Shown here in pieces: positions 1-8,692 of a stretch of 64,000 nt of DNA. The notes beneath the pieces are model-generated. The model was not told where the DNA came from. It worked only from the letters and a program-made list of their open reading frames with translations, and did no database searches. Made by a program: the position numbers and the translations under genes. The stretch comes from Kocuria rosea (GTDB taxonomy: Bacteria > Actinomycetota > Actinomycetes > Actinomycetales > Micrococcaceae), in contig NZ_JAMBOG010000008.1 in NCBI RefSeq assembly GCF_023715525.1, positions 62,001 to 126,000 on the forward strand. The letters run 5' to 3'. Position 1 is the first letter of the stretch; each line of letters begins with the position of its first letter.

Positions 1-1032
1 GGTGTCGAAGCTCTCGAACGTGGAGCGCCCGCCCGCGAGCCGGTCGGCCACGATCTCGGCCATGGTGTTGGCGGGGGCCACCAGCCCGAGGCACTGCCCG
101 TTCCAGGACGCCACCTCCCCGATCGCCCACACGTGCTCCGTGGAGGTCCGGCACGCCTCGTCGATCACCACGCCGCCGCGCGGGGCGGTCGCGATCCCGG
201 CGTTGAAGGCCAGCCGGTCGTGGGCGCGGATGCCGGTGGCCACGATCACGAGGTCCGCCTCGAGGTCGGCGCAGTCGCGGAACTCCACGGCGCACACCTC
301 GCCGTCGGCCTTGCGCAGCCCGACCCCGCTGGGGCGCTCGCCCAGGTGCAGGAGGACCCCGCGCGCGGAGATCAGGGCGTTGAGCGCCCGGCCGGCGCCC
401 TCGTCCAGCTGGGCGTTCATCAGCCACTTGCGGGAGTGCACCACCGTGGCCTCGGCGCCGAGCTCCTGCAGCCCGCCGGCTGCCTCCAGGCCCAGCAGCC
501 CGCCGCCGACCACCACCCCGCGGGGGGTGCGGCCGTAGAGCGCCCGCAGCCGCTCGACCTCCGCGCGGATCGCGGCGACGTCGTCGAGGGTGCGGAACAC
601 CAGGGCGTGGTGGGCGCCCGGGACGTCCAGGCGCGCGGCGGCGGAGCCCGTGGCGAGCACGAGCTCGTCGTAGCCGGTGACGGAGCCGTCCGCGGCCGTC
701 ACCGTGCGCGCGGCGGGGTCGATCTCCTGCGCGGCCACACCCAGGCGCAGCTCCACCCGCGGGTCCTCCCACACGGTCCCGCCGCCGAGGGTCAGGTCGA
801 CGGAGCCCTCGGGGCCGGTCAGTGCCCTGGACAGCTGGACCCGGTCGTAGGGCACGTACGGCTCCTCGGCGAAGACGGTGAGGCGGACGTGGTGGTCCTC
901 CGCCGACAGGGCAGCCTCCGCGAACCGGTGGGCGGCGGGGCCGCCGCCGACCACGACGACGTGCTGCGGGTGCTGGGCGGTGTACGGGGAGCGCGGCACA
1001 GGGACCTCCGGGTGGGGGAGCGGTTCGGGCAT
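1..1032 (-). CDS. nirB: Nitrite reductase [NAD(P)H] large subunit, N-terminal part (runs off the left edge)
   Basis: This is the FAD-dependent pyridine nucleotide oxidoreductase part of assimilatory nitrite reductase, which reduces nitrite to ammonium in the cytoplasm with NirD. The minus-strand translation starts MPEPLPHPEVP and shows the FAD dinucleotide fold VVVVGGGPAAHR, the segment PYVPYDRVQLSR, a second NAD(P)H fold GVVVGGGLLGLEAA, and the NirB-typical SRKWLMNAQLDEGAG. About 344 residues are present; the siroheme and Fe-S domains should lie beyond base 1. The start is the ATG at 1032, with a TAGAGT -10 at 1042-1047 only 9 bases away. nirD is divergent rather than in the usual nirBD order. 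A stand-alone FAD oxidoreductase of the same superfamily is the alternative, since the siroheme half is not visible. Confidence 0.85.
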   Translation of the reverse strand, partial: MPEPLPHPEVPVPRSPYTAQHPQHVVVVGGGPAAHRFAEAALSAEDHHVRLTVFAEEPYVPYDRVQLSRALTGPEGSVDLTLGGGTVWEDPRVELRLGVAAQEIDPAARTVTAADGSVTGYDELVLATGSAAARLDVPGAHHALVFRTLDDVAAIRAEVERLRALYGRTPRGVVVGGGLLGLEAAGGLQELGAEATVVHSRKWLMNAQLDEGAGRALNALISARGVLLHLGERPSGVGLRKADGEVCAVEFRDCADLEADLVIVATGIRAHDRLAFNAGIATAPRGGVVIDEACRTSTEHVWAIGEVASWNGQCLGLVAPANTMAEIVADRLAGGRSTFESFDT

Positions 1033-1041
1033 CTGCCCCCG

Positions 1042-1047
1042 ACTCTA
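1042..1047 (-). promoter_or_regulatory. -10 element of nirB
   Basis: On the minus strand TAGAGT is followed by 9 bases and the nirB ATG, so the mRNA leader would be zero to a few bases. A G-rich run (CGGGGG) lies in the gap, so a weak ribosome binding site cannot be excluded. Confidence 0.4.
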
Positions 1048-1132
1048 GGAAGCCGGCGTTGCCCCCCGGTTGCCCAGCCGTTCCGGGTGCTTTGCGGTTT
1101 CCTCACCACCGGCCCGTCCCGGTGTGAGCGCT

Positions 1133-1172
1133 GTTTCACGGCGGCGCAACGCCCACGGCGTCCCCGTGAAAC
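1133..1172. promoter_or_regulatory. Inverted repeat in the nirB/nirD intergenic region
   Basis: GTTTCACGG (1133-1141) and CCGTGAAAC (1164-1172) form perfect 9-base inverted arms, 31 bases apart start to start, about three helical turns. A -10-like TAGCGT at 1183-1188 points toward nirD, so the right arm lies near its -35 region. GTGAAAC resembles half of an actinobacterial GlnR box, but the full GlnR spacing is not present. An operator for nitrogen control is inference. Confidence 0.4.
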
Positions 1173-1243
1173 CGGCCCCGCCTAGCGTCGACGACGACGC
1201 CGAGGACACCCCGCACCCACACCCCTTGCCACAGGAGGCAGCC

Positions 1244-1663
1244 ATGAGCACCACGTTCCCCGACCTCGCCCCCGACACCGCGACCACCAGCGCCACCGCC
1301 GCCGAGCTGGTCTGGCACGACGTGTGCGCCCTGGAGGACCTCGAGGTCCAGTGGGGCGAGGCCGCCCGCGTGGCCGGCCGCCAGGTGGCCCTGTTCCGCG
1401 TGGACGACGCCACCGTGCTGGCCGCCGACCACCGCGACCCGCGCACCGGGGCCTGCGTTCTCGCCCGCGGGATCCTGGGCTCCCGCGGGGACGCCGTCAC
1501 GGTCGCCTCCCCGCTGCACAAGGAGGTCTACGACCTCGGCACCGGCCGCTGCCTCAGCGGCGACGGGCCCGCGCTGGCCGTGCATCCCGTCCGGGTCAGC
1601 GCAGGACGCGTGCTCGTGGGCCTGGCCGGCGCGGAAGGCGGTGCCGGGGGAGGACCTTCGTAG
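1244..1663 (+). CDS. nirD: Nitrite reductase small subunit, Rieske-like
   Basis: NirD is the small subunit partner of NirB in cytoplasmic assimilatory nitrite reduction. The 139-residue product begins MSTTFPDL, and from about residue 30 shows the NirD fold (VWHDVCALEDL, VAGRQVALFRVDD, GSRGDAVTVASPLHKEVYDLGTG). As in other bacterial NirD proteins, the Rieske Cys/His ligands are absent, so it is probably not itself a 2Fe-2S protein. The ATG follows ACAGGAGGCAGCC, a strong ribosome binding site; longer upstream starts would lie in the promoter region. Its TAG stop is also the first half of the -10 element of the next gene. Confidence 0.9.
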   Translation: MSTTFPDLAPDTATTSATAAELVWHDVCALEDLEVQWGEAARVAGRQVALFRVDDATVLAADHRDPRTGACVLARGILGSRGDAVTVASPLHKEVYDLGTGRCLSGDGPALAVHPVRVSAGRVLVGLAGAEGGAGGGPS

Positions 1664-1666
1664 AAT
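1661..1666 (+). promoter_or_regulatory. -10 of a leaderless promoter for the membrane protein at 1674
   Basis: TAGAAT, then exactly 7 bases, then GTG. The spacing puts the transcription start on the G of the start codon. The element overlaps the stop codon of nirD, and it decides the start of the next gene. Confidence 0.6.
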
Positions 1667-1673
1667 CGGGCGC

Positions 1674-2885
1674 GTGGAGGAACGAGGACGATCCGGGGCC
1701 CGGGCCGCAACGGGGCCGGCGCCCGCCCGTCGGCTGACGGGCGTCGACGCCGCCCGGGGCCTTGCCCTGATCGGCATGGTGGCCGTGCACACGCTGAGCC
1801 TGTGGAACGACGAGACGGGACGGGCCACGCTCGCCGGGCTGCTGTTCAGCGGCAAGGCCTCGGCCCTGTTCGTCACCCTGGCCGGGGTGGGCCTGGCCCT
1901 GGGCTCCGGGCGCCGCACGCCCCGCCGGGGCCGGGAGCTGGCCGCGGCCCGGGCCTCCCTGGCGGCACGGGCCGCGGTCCTCGCCCTCGTCGGGCTGCTC
2001 ACCGGCTACCCCGAGCCGCCCGCGAACAACATCCTCGTCTACTACGCCGCCTACTTCCTGCTGGCGCTCCCGCTGCTGGGGCTGCGGGCCCGCGCCCTGC
2101 TCCCGCTCTGCGTGCTGCTGCTGGTGGCGGGTCCGCTCCTGCGCTGGTGGCTGATGAGCTCCTGGTCGCTCGCCGAGGACTCCACGGACCCCCACCTGCT
2201 GCTCCTGCTCACCGATCCCGCCACGGTGCTCCTGCAGGTGCTGCTCACCGGCGTCTACCCCGCCCTGCCGTGGCTGGCGTACCTGTGCGCCGGTCTCGCC
2301 CTCGGGCGCACGGACCTGTCGCAGCGGCCGGTGCAGATCCGGCTCGTGGCCGGCGGCGCGGTGCTGGCGCTGGGCTCCTGGGGGGCGTCCATGCTGGGGC
2401 TGCACGTGCTCGGCGGGGAGCAGGCCGTGCTGCGGGCCGCCCCGTGGCTGACGGCGGAGGAGCTCGACGCCGTCGTCGCGGTCGGGCGGGGCGCCGCGGT
2501 GCCCGACGACCCCTGGTGGCTGGTGGTGCCGGGGCCGCACACGACCACCCCGTTCGCCCTGGCCCTGTGCCTCGGGACGGCGCTGTGCGCGCTCGGGCTC
2601 GTGCTGCTGCTGGCCCGGGTGGCCGCCCGGGCCCTCGCCCCGCTCGCGGCCCTGGGCTCCATGACCCTCACCCTCTACGCCTGCCACCTGACGGTCCTGG
2701 GCCTCGGGGCGCACGAGGCGGCGCCGGCCGGGTGGTTCTGGGCGCAGGTCGCCGCGGCCCTGCTGCTGGCCGTGGCCTGGCGGCGCCACGTGGGCCCCGG
2801 TCCGCTGGAGCACCTCGCGGCGCTCGCCGCCCGGGCCGCCGGGCGCAGGGTGCTCGCGCGGGGCGCCCCGGCGGACCGGTCCTGA
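1674..2885 (+). CDS. Multi-pass membrane protein, acyltransferase-like (DUF1624/DUF418-type)
   Basis: A 403-residue integral membrane protein with about 9-10 hydrophobic segments. The N-terminal motif RLTGVDAARGLALIGMVAVH is typical of the heparan-alpha-glucosaminide acetyltransferase-like / DUF418 group. These proteins are often annotated as acetyltransferases or envelope proteins, but few have been tested, so the substrate is unknown. GTG 1674 was chosen because TAGAAT lies 7 bases upstream (leaderless). The longer start at 1641 would overlap nirD and add residues without a clear ribosome binding site. It is convergent with the phosphosugar mutase gene, 15 bases away. Confidence 0.75.
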   Translation: MEERGRSGARAATGPAPARRLTGVDAARGLALIGMVAVHTLSLWNDETGRATLAGLLFSGKASALFVTLAGVGLALGSGRRTPRRGRELAAARASLAARAAVLALVGLLTGYPEPPANNILVYYAAYFLLALPLLGLRARALLPLCVLLLVAGPLLRWWLMSSWSLAEDSTDPHLLLLLTDPATVLLQVLLTGVYPALPWLAYLCAGLALGRTDLSQRPVQIRLVAGGAVLALGSWGASMLGLHVLGGEQAVLRAAPWLTAEELDAVVAVGRGAAVPDDPWWLVVPGPHTTTPFALALCLGTALCALGLVLLLARVAARALAPLAALGSMTLTLYACHLTVLGLGAHEAAPAGWFWAQVAAALLLAVAWRRHVGPGPLEHLAALAARAAGRRVLARGAPADRS

Positions 2886-2900
2886 GACGGTGCCGGCGCC

Positions 2901-4637
2901 TCAGAGACCCAGGGCGGCCCCGAGCTCGCCGCGGATGCGCGCCAGCTTCCCGGCGGCGGCCTCCCGCGCGGCGGGCAGCGCGGCCCGGTCCGCGACCGGG
3001 GCCACCACCTCCAGGTAGCACTTGAGCTTCGGCTCCGTGCCGGAGGGACGCACGACCACGCGGGTGTCGTCGCCGGTGACCAGGCGCAGGCCCTCCGTGG
3101 GCGGCAGCCCGGTCCCGGGGGCGCCGAGGTCCGCGGCCTCGACCACGTCCGAACCGCCCAGGCTGGCCGGCGGGGCCTCGCGCAGGGCGGTCAGCATCGT
3201 CGGGATGCGCGCGAGGTCGGCCACCCGGATACTCAGCTGGTCGGTGGCGTGCAGCCCGTGCGCCAGCGCGAGGTCGTCCAGGACGTCCTGCAGGGTGCGC
3301 CCCGCGGCGCGCAGCTCGTCGGCGAGCACGGCCACGGCCACGGCGGCGCTGATCCCGTCCTTGTCCTTGACCACGTCCGGGGCCACGCAGTAGCCGAGGG
3401 CCTCCTCGTAGCCGTAGACCAGCCCGGGCACCCGGGCGATCCACTTGAAACCGGTGAGCGTCTCGCGGTGCTCGACCCCGGCCGCGGCCGCGATCCGGCC
3501 CAGCAGCCGCGAGGACACGATCGAGTTCGCGAACACGGCACCCGGGGCGTGGCCGCCGGGGCGGGCCGCCGCGGCGTGGCCGAGCAGCGCCCCCACCTCG
3601 TCGCCGCGCAGCATCCGCCAGTCCGCGCCGCCGGTGCCCGGCAGCGGCACGGCGACCGCCACCCGGTCGGCGTCGGGGTCGTTGGCCAGCACGAGGTCGG
3701 TGTGCTGCGCCCGGGCGGCCGCGAGCGCCAGGTCCAGGGCGCCGGGCTCCTCCGGGTTGGGGAAGGCGACGGTGGGGAAGTCCGGGTCGGGCGCGGCCTG
3801 CTCGGCGACCACGTGGACGTCGGCGAACCCGGCCCGCCGCAGGGCCTCCGTCGTGGTGGCCCCGCCCACCCCGTGCATCGGGGTGAGCACGATCCGCAGG
3901 GGACGCCGCGTCCCGGCGGAGGCGGGGACCACGGCGTGGAGGTAGTCCTGCGCGATGGAGGCGGGCAGGACGGTCCAGCCCGCCTCCGCGCGGGAGATGC
4001 CGTCCACGGGGCCCACGGCGGCGATCTGCTGGGCGATCATCCGGTCGTAGGGCGCCACGATCTGGCAGCCCCGGGCGCCGGCCTCGACGGCGCGCCCGCC
4101 CAGGTAGACCTTGTAGCCGTTGTCCGCGGGCGGGTTGTGGCTCGCGGTGACCATGACGCCGACCTCGGCGTCGAGGGCCCGCACGGCCCACGCCAGCACC
4201 GGGGTGGGCAGGGCGGAGGGCATGAGCAGGGTCTCGATGCCGGCCGCGGTGAACACGGCGGCGGTGTCCCGGGCGAAGACGTCGGAGTTGTACCGGGCGT
4301 CGTAGCCCACCACGGCGCGCGGGGGACGGGCGGAGCCCGCGGCGCTGTCCACCGTGACGGCCGTGACGTGGGCGGCCAGGCCCGCGGCGGCGCGCAGCAC
4401 GACCACCCGGTTCATCCGCATGGGACCGGCGCCCAGGGCCGCCCGCAGCCCGGCGGTGCCGAACTGCAGCGTCCCGGCGAACCGGTCGGCGAGCTCCGCC
4501 CGCGCCGCGGCGTCCCCGGAGTCCGCGGCCGCCAGGAGCTGCGCGAGCTCGGCGCGGGTGGCGGGGTCGGGGTCGGCGGCGCTCCACGCGCGGGCGGCGT
4601 CGAGGAGCTCGGGCTCGGTGCGGGGGGCGGTGGCCAT
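2901..4637 (-). CDS. Phospho-sugar mutase (phosphoglucomutase/phosphomannomutase family)
   Basis: An alpha-D-phosphohexomutase interconverting 1- and 6-phosphates of a hexose or pentose in the cytoplasm. The 578-residue chain has all four family landmarks: the phosphoserine loop TASHNP (Ser166), the Mg-binding DPDADR, the sugar-binding GFKW region, and the C-terminal phosphate loop RPSGTEPKLK. Length and motif style match the larger actinobacterial PGM/PMM enzymes. The ATG follows AGGAGG. The purine nucleoside phosphorylase gene ends 37 bases upstream on the same strand, so the pair is probably one operon. That context fits conversion of the ribose-1-phosphate released by the phosphorylase, a phosphopentomutase-type role, but substrate specificity cannot be read from sequence. 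Confidence 0.9.
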   Translation of the reverse strand: MATAPRTEPELLDAARAWSAADPDPATRAELAQLLAAADSGDAAARAELADRFAGTLQFGTAGLRAALGAGPMRMNRVVVLRAAAGLAAHVTAVTVDSAAGSARPPRAVVGYDARYNSDVFARDTAAVFTAAGIETLLMPSALPTPVLAWAVRALDAEVGVMVTASHNPPADNGYKVYLGGRAVEAGARGCQIVAPYDRMIAQQIAAVGPVDGISRAEAGWTVLPASIAQDYLHAVVPASAGTRRPLRIVLTPMHGVGGATTTEALRRAGFADVHVVAEQAAPDPDFPTVAFPNPEEPGALDLALAAARAQHTDLVLANDPDADRVAVAVPLPGTGGADWRMLRGDEVGALLGHAAAARPGGHAPGAVFANSIVSSRLLGRIAAAAGVEHRETLTGFKWIARVPGLVYGYEEALGYCVAPDVVKDKDGISAAVAVAVLADELRAAGRTLQDVLDDLALAHGLHATDQLSIRVADLARIPTMLTALREAPPASLGGSDVVEAADLGAPGTGLPPTEGLRLVTGDDTRVVVRPSGTEPKLKCYLEVVAPVADRAALPAAREAAAGKLARIRGELGAALGL

Positions 4638-4674
4638 GGGGTCGGTCCTCCTGGGTCGGTGCGCCGGGGGCGGG

Positions 4675-5496
4675 TCAGAGTGCGGTGACGATCCGGGCCA
4701 GCAGCTCGGAGATCCGCGCGCCGGCGGCCCGGCCGGCCTCGAGCACCTCCTCGTGGGAGAGCGGCGTCGCGGAGATCCCGGCCGCCTGGTTGGTCACCAG
4801 GGAGATGCCGAAGACCTCCATCCCGGCGTGGCGCGCGGCGATGGCCTCGAGGGCGGTCGACATGCCCACGAGGTCCGCGCCGAGCACCCCGGCCATCCGG
4901 ACCTCGGCGGGGGTCTCGTAGTGGGGGCCGGGAAACTGCGCGTAGACGCCCTCCTCGAGGGTGGGGTCCACCCCGCGGGCGAGCTCGCGCAGGCGCGGGG
5001 AGTAGAGGTCGGTGAGGTCCACGAAGGTGGCGCCCTCCAGCGGGGAGCGGCCCGTGAGGTTGAGGTGGTCGGAGATCAGCACGGGCGTGCCCGGGCCCCA
5101 CGCGGGGTTCAGCCCGCCGCAGCCGTTGGTGAGGATCATGGTGCGCGCGCCGGCGGCGGCCGCGGTGCGCACCCCGTGGACGACGGCGCGCACGCCGCGG
5201 CCCTCGTAGTAGTGGGTGCGGGCGCCGATCACCAGCGCGTGCGTCCCGGCGGGGGTGCGGACCGAGCGCAGCGTGCCCACGTGGCCCTCGAGGGCGGGCG
5301 GGGTGAAGCCGGGGATCTCGGCGGCGGGGATCTCGGCGACGGTCTCGCCGATCAGCTCCGCGGCTTGGCCCCAGCCGGAGCCCAGCGTCAGGGCGATGTC
5401 GTGGGTCCGGACCCCGGTGGCGTCGCGGAGGGCGTCGGCGGCCTCGTGGGCGAGGGCGAAGGGGTCGTCCTGGGGGGTGCTGTGCTGTCTGTCCAC
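4675..5496 (-). CDS. punA: Purine-nucleoside phosphorylase
   Basis: It phosphorolyses purine nucleosides to base plus ribose-1-phosphate in purine salvage. The 273-residue protein resembles trimeric PNPs: phosphate-binding LGSGWG near the N-terminus, [28 protein letters not shown], and the base-binding LVTNQAAG. The GTG start at 5496 was chosen because TAGTTT (5504-5509 on the minus strand) is followed by exactly 7 bases, a leaderless arrangement. The longer reading frame to 5640 would run into the divergent flavoprotein gene. It is followed 37 bases later by the phosphosugar mutase, a natural partner for ribose-1-phosphate use. Confidence 0.92.
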   Translation of the reverse strand: MDRQHSTPQDDPFALAHEAADALRDATGVRTHDIALTLGSGWGQAAELIGETVAEIPAAEIPGFTPPALEGHVGTLRSVRTPAGTHALVIGARTHYYEGRGVRAVVHGVRTAAAAGARTMILTNGCGGLNPAWGPGTPVLISDHLNLTGRSPLEGATFVDLTDLYSPRLRELARGVDPTLEEGVYAQFPGPHYETPAEVRMAGVLGADLVGMSTALEAIAARHAGMEVFGISLVTNQAAGISATPLSHEEVLEAGRAAGARISELLARIVTAL

Positions 5497-5503
5497 CCGC
5501 CCC

Positions 5504-5509
5504 AAACTA
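5504..5509 (-). promoter_or_regulatory. -10 of leaderless promoter, purine nucleoside phosphorylase
   Basis: On the minus strand TAGTTT is followed by GGGGCGG (7 bases) and the GTG start at 5496. Confidence 0.6.
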
Positions 5510-5584
5510 CCGCATGGGTGCGGGGCGCCGGGGGCGGGCCGGCCCCCGTGCGGCCGGGCGCCCGGTGCTGTCGGGCGCCTCTGC

Positions 5585-5590
5585 AACAAT
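5585..5590 (+). promoter_or_regulatory. -10 of leaderless promoter, lpdA-like gene
   Basis: AACAAT followed by 6 bases (GGCACG) and GTG at 5597. The same AAT-GG-N4-start pattern recurs at ligA (48581) and the CPBP gene (59445). Confidence 0.55.
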
Positions 5591-5596
5591 GGCACG

Positions 5597-7018
5597 GTGA
5601 CTGCACACAGCGAATTCTCCATCCAGAAACTCGTCATCATCGGGGGCGGGCCCGGGGGCTACGAGGCGGCGCTCGTCGCCGCCAGCCTGGGCGCCGAGGT
5701 GACGATCGTCGAGCGCCAGGGGCTGGGCGGGTCCGCCGTGCTGACGGACGTGGTCCCCTCCAAGACCCTCATCGCCTCCGCCGACGCCATGACGCGCTTC
5801 GCCGAGGCCGCGGAGCTCGGGGTGCACGTGCGAGGCCGTGCGGAGAACAACGACATCAACGACCTCGCGGTGGACCTCGACAAGGTCAACACCCGCCTGC
5901 TGCGCCTGGCCGCCACGCAGTCGCGGGACATCAAGCGCGGGCTCGAGCGCGTGGGCGTGCGCGTGATCTCCGGCACCGGCAGGCTGCTCAGCCCCACCTG
6001 CGTGCAGGTCACCACCGACGACGGCCTCCAGTACGAGCTCGACGCCCAGGCCGTGCTCCTGGCCGTCGGCTCCTACCCCCGCGAGCTGCCCAGCGCGAAG
6101 CCGGACGGGGAGCGGATCTTCAACTGGAAGCAGCTCTACCACCTCCGCGAGGTCCCAGAGCACATGATCGTCGTGGGCTCGGGCGTCACGGGCGCGGAGT
6201 TCGCCTCCGCCTACCGGGGCCTGGGGGCAGAGGTCACCCTCGTCTCCTCCCGCGAGCAGGTGCTGCCGGGCGAGGACGAGGACGCGGCCGCCGTGCTCGA
6301 GAACGTCTTCGAGCGCCGCGGCATGAACGTGCTCTCCCGCTCCCGCGCGGAGGCCGTGGAGCGCACCGCCGACGGCGTGGTGGTCACCCTCGCCGACGGG
6401 CGCAAGGTCGCCGGGTCCCACTGCCTCGTGGCGGTCGGGGCGATCCCCGCGACCGCCGGCATCGGCCTCGAGGAGGTCGGGGTAGGCCTTACCGACTCCG
6501 GCCACATCAAGGTGGACGGGGTGTCCCGCACCACCGTGCCCGGCATCTACGCCACCGGCGACTGCACGGGCGTGCTCCCGCTGGCGTCCGTGGCGGCGAT
6601 GCAGGGCCGGATCGCGGTGGCCCACCTCATGGGCGACGCCGTGAAGCCGCTGCGCACCCACCTGGTCGCCTCGAACATCTTCACCTCCCCGGAGATCGCC
6701 TCCGTGGGCGTGAGCGAGAAGGCGATCCAGGAGGGCACGTACCAGGCGGACACGATCATGCTGAAGCTCTCCACCAACCCGCGCGCGAAGATGATGGCCG
6801 TCGAGGACGGCTTCGTGAAGATCTTCTCCCGGAAGGGCTCCGGCACCGTGATCGGCGGCGTCGTCGTGGGCCCGCGCGCCTCGGAGCTGATCTTCCCGAT
6901 CTCCATCGCGGTCACCCACAAGCTGCACGTGGACGACCTCGCCGACACCTTCACGATCTACCCGTCCCTGTCCGGGTCGATTTCGGAGGCCGCCCGGCGC
7001 CTGCACGTGCACCTCTGA
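5597..7018 (+). CDS. lpdA: LpdA-type NAD(P)H quinone reductase / dihydrolipoamide-dehydrogenase-like flavoprotein
   Basis: A 473-residue class I pyridine nucleotide-disulfide oxidoreductase fold: FAD motif [13 protein letters not shown] (about residues 13-25), NAD(P) motif [13 protein letters not shown], second FAD motif [10 protein letters not shown], and a C-terminal dimerisation domain ending in [19 protein letters not shown]. True E3 enzymes have a Cys-x4-Cys pair in the GGTCLNVGCIPSK loop. Here the loop reads [17 protein letters not shown] with no cysteine, and the usual C-terminal His-x4-Glu base is replaced. Mycobacterial LpdA (Rv3303c) has the same loss and acts as a quinone reductase, so that role is inferred and lipoamide oxidation is unlikely. 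It is divergent from the purine phosphorylase and ends at a strong hairpin. Confidence 0.85.
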   Translation: MTAHSEFSIQKLVIIGGGPGGYEAALVAASLGAEVTIVERQGLGGSAVLTDVVPSKTLIASADAMTRFAEAAELGVHVRGRAENNDINDLAVDLDKVNTRLLRLAATQSRDIKRGLERVGVRVISGTGRLLSPTCVQVTTDDGLQYELDAQAVLLAVGSYPRELPSAKPDGERIFNWKQLYHLREVPEHMIVVGSGVTGAEFASAYRGLGAEVTLVSSREQVLPGEDEDAAAVLENVFERRGMNVLSRSRAEAVERTADGVVVTLADGRKVAGSHCLVAVGAIPATAGIGLEEVGVGLTDSGHIKVDGVSRTTVPGIYATGDCTGVLPLASVAAMQGRIAVAHLMGDAVKPLRTHLVASNIFTSPEIASVGVSEKAIQEGTYQADTIMLKLSTNPRAKMMAVEDGFVKIFSRKGSGTVIGGVVVGPRASELIFPISIAVTHKLHVDDLADTFTIYPSLSGSISEAARRLHVHL

Positions 7019-7036
7019 GCGCCCGCCCCGGCGCTC

Positions 7037-7082
7037 CACGGCGAACGGCCGCATCCCCTCGGGGATGCGGCCGTTCGCCGTG
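7037..7082. terminator. Strong bidirectional terminator hairpin
   Basis: A perfect 22-bp stem (7037-7058 with 7061-7082) closes a 2-base loop, between the convergent lpdA-like and MFS genes. No T-run follows, as is usual in high-GC actinobacteria. Confidence 0.85.
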
Positions 7083-7094
7083 GTGGGGCCGCGG

Positions 7095-8501
7095 TCAGCG
7101 ACGGGTGACCACGTTCTCCATGTCGACGTTCTTGGTCTCCGGGGAGAACCACAGGGCGACGAGGGTGAGCAGTGCGCCGAAGGCGAGGTACAGGCCCACC
7201 GCGCCCACGCCGTGGTTGGCGTTGAGGTACACGGCGATGTACGGGGTGATGGCCGCCCCGAGGATGGACGCGACGTTGTAGGCGATCCCCGAGCCGGTGT
7301 AGCGCACGTTCGTGGGGAAGAGCTCGGGCAGGATCGCGGACATCGACCCGAAGGTCAGGCCCATGAGGGTCATGCCGATGGTCAGGAAGACCAGCACGCG
7401 GCCCATGGCGACGTCGGCGCCGGTGCCCACGGCCGCCGGGTCCATGACCAGCCCGAAGCTCAGGCCGAAGACCAGGATGGCGGCGGTGATGACCAGCTGC
7501 GAGCTGCGCCGTCCGTAGCGGTCGGCGACCCACCCGGAGACGGGGACCATCGCGGCGAACAGCAGCACGGCGAGCAGCTGGAGGACCAGGAAGTCGCGGT
7601 AGGGGATGCCCAGCCCGCCGCTCTCCGGCTTGCCGATGCCGTAGGAGAGGATCCACGCGGTCATCAGGTAGAAGAGCACGTAGGTGGCGAGCATGATGAA
7701 CGTGCCCTGGATGATCTGCAGCCACGAGGTGCGGAACACCGCGGTCAGCGGGGTCTGCACCTTCTGGCCCTGCTCCACGGCCTTCTGGAAGACCGGGGTC
7801 TCCTCCAGCCGGAAGCGCACCCACAGCCCGACGACGACCATGACCACGGAGGCCAGGAACGGGATGCGCCAGCCCCAGGTGAGGAACGGGTGCTCGGCGC
7901 CCTGCTCGGCGACCGAGACGAAGCCCATGACGAGGGTCAGCACCAGGAAGAAGCCATTGGCGAGGATGAAGCCGAACGGCGCGCCCAGCTGCGGCCACAT
8001 GGCGGCGCGCGCCCGCTTGCCCTCCTCGGCGTACTCGGTGGCGAGCAGGGCCGCGCCGGACCACTCGCCACCCAGGCCGAGACCCTGGCAGAAGCGCAGG
8101 ATCGTGAGGATCAGCGGCGCCCAGATGCCGATGGAGTAGTAGGTGGGCAGCAGACCGATGAGGAACGTGGCGATGCCCATGGTCAGCAGCGCGCCGATCA
8201 GGGTGGCCTTGCGGCCGACCCGGTCGCCGAAGTGGCCGAAGACCACGGAGCCGATGGGGCGGGCCACGAACGCGGCGGCGAAGGTCGCCATGGACGCGAG
8301 CAGTTTGGCGGTGTCGTCCTGGCCCGTGAAGAACAGGGCGGGGAACACGGCCACGGCCGCGGTGGCGTAGACATAGAAGTCGTAGAACTCGATCGTGGTG
8401 CCCACGAGGGACGCCATGATCACCCGGCTGCGGGGAACGCGGGCGGAAAGAGGGAGCGAGGGGGAGGACGACGCGTCCTGCCCTGTCACCGGTGAGGACA
8501 T
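7095..8501 (-). CDS. MFS transporter, metabolite:H+ symporter (MHS) family
   Basis: A 468-residue, 12-helix major facilitator. The N-terminal signature ASLVGTTIEFYDFYVYATAA and the loop GHFGDRVGRKATL are typical of the ProP/ShiA/KgtP-like MHS branch, which takes up organic acids, betaines or shikimate. FCQGLGLGGEWSG in helix 4 is also diagnostic. The ATG at 8501 gives the usual MHS N-terminus; a longer frame to 8696 adds a non-family extension. It follows the Dap operon on the same strand after a 191-base gap with a hairpin, so export of that product is possible, but MHS proteins are importers and I favour an independent gene. The substrate cannot be assigned. Confidence 0.85.
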   Translation of the reverse strand: MSSPVTGQDASSSPSLPLSARVPRSRVIMASLVGTTIEFYDFYVYATAAVAVFPALFFTGQDDTAKLLASMATFAAAFVARPIGSVVFGHFGDRVGRKATLIGALLTMGIATFLIGLLPTYYSIGIWAPLILTILRFCQGLGLGGEWSGAALLATEYAEEGKRARAAMWPQLGAPFGFILANGFFLVLTLVMGFVSVAEQGAEHPFLTWGWRIPFLASVVMVVVGLWVRFRLEETPVFQKAVEQGQKVQTPLTAVFRTSWLQIIQGTFIMLATYVLFYLMTAWILSYGIGKPESGGLGIPYRDFLVLQLLAVLLFAAMVPVSGWVADRYGRRSSQLVITAAILVFGLSFGLVMDPAAVGTGADVAMGRVLVFLTIGMTLMGLTFGSMSAILPELFPTNVRYTGSGIAYNVASILGAAITPYIAVYLNANHGVGAVGLYLAFGALLTLVALWFSPETKNVDMENVVTRR

Positions 8502-8664
8502 GGGAAAACCTCGGTTGTCGCGACGGGGTGGGGTCAGCTCCCGATAGTACGCGTGGTGTCCACATGGTGAATGGCAAGTCTCACATAGTGGAACAGGAGA
8601 GTTGCTCGGCGGCTCCTCGCCCCCCTCGATGCCCCTCCCGCACGTCGGCCGGCTTAGCCGGACC

Positions 8665-8692
8665 CGCCCGCTCGAGGACCAGGAGGCGGGCG
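8665..8692 (-). terminator. Candidate terminator at the end of the Dap operon
   Basis: CGCCCGC (8665-8671) pairs with GCGGGCG (8686-8692) around a 14-base loop, directly after the sbnB stop. A second small GGCCGGC-TTA-GCCGG hairpin follows at 8647-8661. The stems are short. Confidence 0.4.

Noticed and set aside
1641-1673. Earlier GTG start for the membrane protein
   Set aside because: It would overlap nirD and lie upstream of the TAGAAT element, whose 7-base spacing points to GTG 1674.
4354-7281. A 975-residue plus-strand open frame
   Set aside because: It is the antisense or out-of-frame shadow of the phosphosugar mutase, phosphorylase and lpdA genes; Gly/Arg/Ala-rich with no domain, as expected from high-GC DNA. 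The same holds for the very long frames at 29465-33370, 47270-51010 and 55502-59653.
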